Shown: positions 58,708-64,000 of the stretch, one piece after another
How the letters are laid out: every line of letters begins with the position of its first letter
Position numbering within the stretch: position 1 is the stretch's first letter
Origin: Rosellinia necatrix
Lineage: Eukaryota; Ascomycota; Sordariomycetes; Xylariales; Xylariaceae
Reading direction: 5' to 3'
NCBI GenBank assembly: GCA_021209875.1
Contig: JAGYVD010000003.1
Coordinates: forward strand, 5,518,001 to 5,582,000
Length of the DNA: 64,000 bases
The notes under the pieces: generated by a model
Told to the model about the DNA's origin: nothing
What the model saw: the letters and a program-made list of their open reading frames with translations, nothing else
The model's database searches: none
Program-made: the position numbers and the translations under genes

Positions 58708-61700
58708 CTGATCTATAAAATCAGGTAAGCATTTATAAATATTTTATTATAAAGTAGTAGTATGCTATTTATATTAAACAAAAAGCATATAATTAAAAAA
58801 TCTAAAAATTAGAAAATTTAATTAAAAAAAAAGCAAAAAAAAAAAAATATTAACTTAAATATTAATTAATTTTAAACAAAATATTAGCAAAAATATAATA
58901 ATAAAACTAATAATAATAAATTAGTTTTATTTTTAAACATATTGTTTATATATAATAATTTTTTAAAAATGCTGAACTTATTTTAATTTTAAACCTAACT
59001 TTAAACTATTTTAAAACAAAATAATAAAAAGCTAAAAAAAATTATAAATATAGTTAAAAGTTTTAAAAAACTATAATAATCGCGGATGTAATAATTAAAA
59101 GAATTATAATTAAAAAACTATAATTAAAATAAAAGAAATTAATTAAATATATTTAAACAACTAGTAAAAATAATATAAATATATATGTTAATAAATAATT
59201 TAATATATTATAATTTAAAAATAAAAACTTTTATATATTTAAACATATTATTAAACAAATAAAAAGTTTAAACCTAATTATAACTTTAATTCTGATAATA
59301 TTTTTAAAAATAATAACAGCAATAATAAAAAAAAAGCTGTTAAATTAAAAAACATTTAAAGAAAACGCTACAAAAAAACGTTTTATTAAATAATAACGCT
59401 ATATTATTTTTTATATATTGTTAAGTATAAATATAATAAATAAATTTTAAATTAAATATTTAATATTATATTAAATAATATATTTAAAAAAAAAAACATT
59501 ATTAAGCAGTAATTACTTTTTTAAAATTTTTAAATATTATTTTAAGTTATTATTATATATAATATTAAAAAACAGCAGAAAGTATATATTAATATAACTT
59601 AAATATAAACTCTGCAGATTATTTAATATTAATAAAACTAATTAATAACTTAATATATTTTAAAACTATAAAAAAAAATATAATAAATTAATATATTAAA
59701 AATAAATTATAATATTAAAGTTTTTAAACATCGCAAAAATAAAAAACAGTTAAATTATTTATTATAAAAATAAAAATACGATTAAAAAGCTTTTTTATTT
59801 TAAAACAATTATTTATATAAATAATAATATATTTTTAGTTTTTATTAATATAGTTTTTTTGTTTAATATTATAAAAATATTTAATTATATATTATTGAAT
59901 TATTATTGTAAAAATAATTAAACTTTTAAGCTGAACAGTATTAAAAATAGTTTATAAATAATAAAATATGCTAATATTTATATTTAATTAAAAATATAAA
60001 TAAATAATTTTAGCCTACTATATAACGTATATATATTATTAATTAATTTAGTTATAAAATGTTATTAAAAATTAAATTTTTAAATAGCATTAGCTTTATA
60101 TAATTTAAAAAAAAAAATAAAACAATAAGCTTTAAATTAATAATTTAAATTAATATATTGTTTTATTAACAATAAAATAAACAGATTAAAGCTTTATAGC
60201 AAAATAATTTTATTAAAAGAAAAATATTATTATAATTATATTAATATTAAAAATAGCAAGTATAAGAAAACATTTAAAAGTTTTAGTTATAAACTAAGTT
60301 TATATAATAATTTTAAACTTTTATAAATTCTGTAGAAAATTTATATAATATTATATAAAATAACGCAATAAATAAATATAACTAAGTTATAAAATTTATT
60401 AATTTTAAAACGTTATTAATAACTATATATAAAAAGATTTTTAAAATATTTAAAACATATATAAATATATAAAATATAAAATATATATTAATAATTTTAG
60501 AAGCAGCAACTAAAGTTATATGTAATATATTAATTAAAAACGTATTCAACGTATAAAAAAAACGTTAATAATAAAAAAAAAACAAATATAAATATAGCTA
60601 TTTTGATAATTTTTCTGATTTTATAAATAAAATATTATAATTTTAGCTTAATAAATTAAAAATTAATATATTTTTAAATTAAAGCTTAAAAATATATAAA
60701 CAGATTATATAAATAATATAAAAATATTTTTATTTATTTTGTTTAAAGCTTAATAAATTTAATAATAGTATTAAAATATTTATTTATTTTAAAACTAATA
60801 TAAATATAAATAATTTAAGCTAGCAATTATATTAGCAGTTTTAAAAAATATATAAAGAATTAAAATAATTTTATAACTATTAAAAAATGCTGGAGTAATA
60901 AAATTAGTGCTGCTGGGCCAATTTTGTTTAATTATATTATTAGTTTTTATTATATAATAAAAAAATAAACTAAAGCTTATAATAGATTTTAAAAAAATAA
61001 ACATAAAAGTTGTAAATAATACTTATTTTTTTAAATAAAATAATATATTAAAAGCTATATATAACATTGTAATATTTATAGTTATAAATATTATAAAAAA
61101 TATTATTAATAATTTATAAAAAAATAAATAGGTGTAAAACAGCTTTTATTATTTTATATTATAAATAAAAACAACTTATAGTTATAATAATAAACTTAAA
61201 ATTATTTTTAAATTTTTTAATATAAAATAAAAACTTAATAAAACTTTATTTATACAAATTTATATTAGTATATATTAATAATATTATAATTTTTTTAAAA
61301 TAATAATAAATTATATTTATTATTTAAACATTATTTTTAATCTTTTATAAAATTAAGTTATATTATAACGTTTAAAAATGTTTTTTATATAATATAGACT
61401 TAAAACGCCAAAACAATATATGTTTAAATTAAAGCTATTTATGAATAAAAAAAATAAAGCTTTAAAAACTTAATAATATTTAAAAATTTTAAAAACTTAA
61501 AAATAAATTAAAGCTTATAAGTTTTTAATAATATTATATTTATTAGTTTGCAAGTATTATTATATTATTAAATAAACTTATAATATTAGGATTTAAAACT
61601 GCTTAAAAAAGTTAATTTTATTAAAGCTAAATAAACACGTAATTATTAACAGTTATTTAAAATACTGCTTTTTAAACTAGATCTTAAAATAAATATAATA

Positions 61701-64000
61701 TTAATTTAAGCATAAAAATAATATAATACTATAATAGCTTATAAAAATAAAATATAAAAATAAATATAAAAAGCATAAAATATTTTTAAAAACTATATTT
61801 ATAAAACTGTTAGTTTAACGTTTTTAATTATAATAAACTTTTGTTTTATAAGTTAATTTAAACAGATTAAATAATATTAAAACAAAATTATATTAAAAAC
61901 AAAAAATAATAAATTATATTTTATTTTGTTTTTATTTTATATATTAATATTTATTAAAAAATAATACAGCATTTATAAAATTAAAACCTGTAGCTTAATA
62001 TAAACATTAAAAAACTTATTTAATATTTTAATTATAACAAAATATACATATATATAAATTATGCCGCGATCATATAAGCTTTTTAATCGATTATTAAACG
62101 TTTAAAAAATTTAATCGTTTAATTAATTAAAAAATATTTCTAGCTAGATATAATAAAAGATTTAAATATATTATATATTAAATAAAACATTTGTAAATAT
62201 TAATATATTTTTAAACTATTTTAATTAAATAATGCTATTACTCTGCTTATATAGCTTTTTAAGCTTTTTAAAGCTGTATTATTTTTAATAATAATTTAAC
62301 AGCAAGCTAAAAAAAAACAGCTTGTAATTAAAAAAGTTAAAACAAATTAAATTACTGCAGTATAAAAAAATGTTAACGCGTTAGTTAAAACGTTAAAACT
62401 TAAACATTAAAATATGTAACAAATATTTATACTATAATAAATTATAGCAATACTAGCTATACTAAAAATAGAAATTATATTATAAAATATATAAAATATA
62501 ATAGTATTAATAATATATATAATATTTAAAATATAAAATAATATAATAAAAGCTATATAAACTAACTATATATTTTATATAATATATAAACGTTTAATAA
62601 AACTATATAAAAATATTAAAACAATTAAAAAAAGCTTATTATTATTTTATATATATTCTGCTATAATTTAAAATTTAAACTAATATATTATATAAACAGT
62701 AATAAAAATAAACTAGTTATTTTTGCTATTATTTAAATTAAAACACCACAAACAACACATAACAATTAAGCTTATTTTAAAATATAACAGACAGCTAACT
62801 ATTTATAATTTATATTATTTTTTAAATATTAAAAACATGTTATAAAATATATTAAAGCCTGTTTTATATACACATTAATAAAAAACTAGGCATTAATTAT
62901 ATAAAATCTTTAATTAATTAATACTTTATGTATACTTTTTTATATTATGTTTTAATTTTATTGTTGGACTACTAGACTTTATAAATAAAAATAACGTAGT
63001 ATTAGCAGTAATATATAAATTATTTAAATTTATTAAATATATTATTAATAAAGATTTATATATTATAAAAACTAAGCTTAACTATATATATTTTATATAT
63101 ATTTTAATTAAAATTACTAAACGTTTTTATATTAAATACTAATTTTAAACTAATAAATAAACTATAAACAGCATTATATAAAAAAACAATATTAATATCA
63201 AAATAATAGTATTATATTATTAAGCAGCTAATAAACAGGTTAAATATATTATTTAAATATTATAAACTTTATTAATTATTATATTAAAAAAGCTTAAAAT
63301 TAATAATTAGAAAACTTTATTAAACATGTTATATATTATTTTAATATATTTAAATCTGTTATTATTAAATAAATTCTATATAAATTATTATAAAAAAAAT
63401 TTAAAACTTTTTATTAATTAGCTTTAAAATTAAAAATGATTATATATAAACATAATAAATATTATAACAAAAAACAGCAGATATTATAATAATTATATAA
63501 ATAAAAATAAAAATATATTATAATAATAAATATAATAAACTATTAATTATTAATAATTATAATTTAATATATATTAAACTAGCAAAGCTTAAACAGCTTA
63601 AATATTATTTATAAAACCAAACTAAGCTTACTTTTTTAAAATTAGTCTGTTTATATTTAAAAAAAACTTAGCAATTTTAAATATTATATTAAACTATTTA
63701 AATAGTTATATTAGCAAAAAATATTTTAATTAAATATTTTAAGTTAGCAAAAAAATATATAATTATAAAATATTAAAACTAAGCTGTTTAAATATAAATA
63801 GTATTAATAAATAAATTATTAAAAATATTATTAATTATATAAAAACATGTTTAATTTTATTTTTAACAGCTAAAATATAACTATGCTATAAAATTAAATA
63901 GTTTAAATATTTAAAAAACATAAAAACTAGTAATAAACTTTAAACAAAATATTTTTAACTTATTATAATAATACTATAAGCAAACTAAAATTAAAATATT

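Larger units (their letters stand above)
49966..64000. repeat. Extremely AT-rich, repeat-induced-mutation-like block
   Basis: From about 49966 to the right edge the sequence is nearly all A and T. My hand count in 53401-54060 gives 42 C and 30 G in 660 bases (about 11 % GC). There is no gene. It holds one complete LTR retrotransposon (52800-58707) and a few islands of normal composition (51722-52018, 52800-52940, 58590-58730). Outside these, 58740-64000 and 49970-51720 show nothing beyond AT-rich sequence. Such blocks in Pezizomycotina arise from repeat-targeted C-to-T mutation and often mark centromeres or transposon nests. Confidence 0.85.

Noticed and set aside
1..64000. CRISPR arrays, bacterial operons, prophage or ribosomal RNA genes
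   Set aside because: None seen; gene structure is eukaryotic with spliceosomal introns throughout.
49966..64000. Mitochondrial DNA as explanation for the AT-rich block
   Set aside because: No mitochondrial genes or tRNAs, and it contains a nuclear-type LTR element with a target duplication.

Overview
The window reads as nuclear DNA of a filamentous ascomycete (Pezizomycotina). The evidence is short introns (mostly 49-119 nt) with GTRAGT-like donors and CTRAC-type branch points, fungus-specific families (metacaspase with a Gly/Tyr/Pro-rich prodomain, Zn2Cys6 regulator, NRPS-like A-T-TE enzyme, DHA2 exporter), tracts built on CCTACCTAGGTAGG, and a 14 kb AT-rich block of the kind left by repeat-induced mutation. 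I cannot name the species. Splice sites were placed by eye from reading frame, donor, branch point and family conservation.

Layout. 1-789: the 5' part of an RRM-type gene running off the left edge. 790-6273: gene-poor, with one solo LTR that has a perfect target-site duplication. 6274-10582: divergent metacaspase and WW-domain genes. 11853-21552: three enzyme genes (secreted PQQ-type sugar dehydrogenase, Baeyer-Villiger-type flavoprotein, cyclase-family hydrolase) and a dead short-chain dehydrogenase; the first two are intronless and very GC-rich. 22705-26828: a graveyard with a solo LTR, a decayed Tc1/mariner transposase, a broken protein kinase and a broken unknown gene. 27539-33184: an intact Zn2Cys6 regulator and a conserved serine/proline-rich protein.

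37688-48294 is the most interesting stretch. It looks like a fossil secondary-metabolite cluster: a 5'-truncated aminotransferase, an NRPS-like (adenylation-thiolation-thioesterase) gene with a nonsense codon and an 8-bp duplication, an intact nine-exon DHA2 exporter, and an O-methyltransferase with a one-base frameshift and an Arg where the catalytic His is expected. A-T-TE enzymes are known to dimerise aryl-pyruvates made by aminotransferases, so the four genes make biochemical sense together. Only the exporter still reads through.

49966-64000 is about 11 % GC by hand count of a sample and holds an LTR retrotransposon of about 5.9 kb (52800-58707) with LTRs of about 204 bp and a 5-bp duplication. 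In the sample I counted, surviving cytosines almost always follow a purine, which is not the plain CpA signature of classical RIP. The block may be an AT isochore or the flank of a centromere; the window does not decide this.
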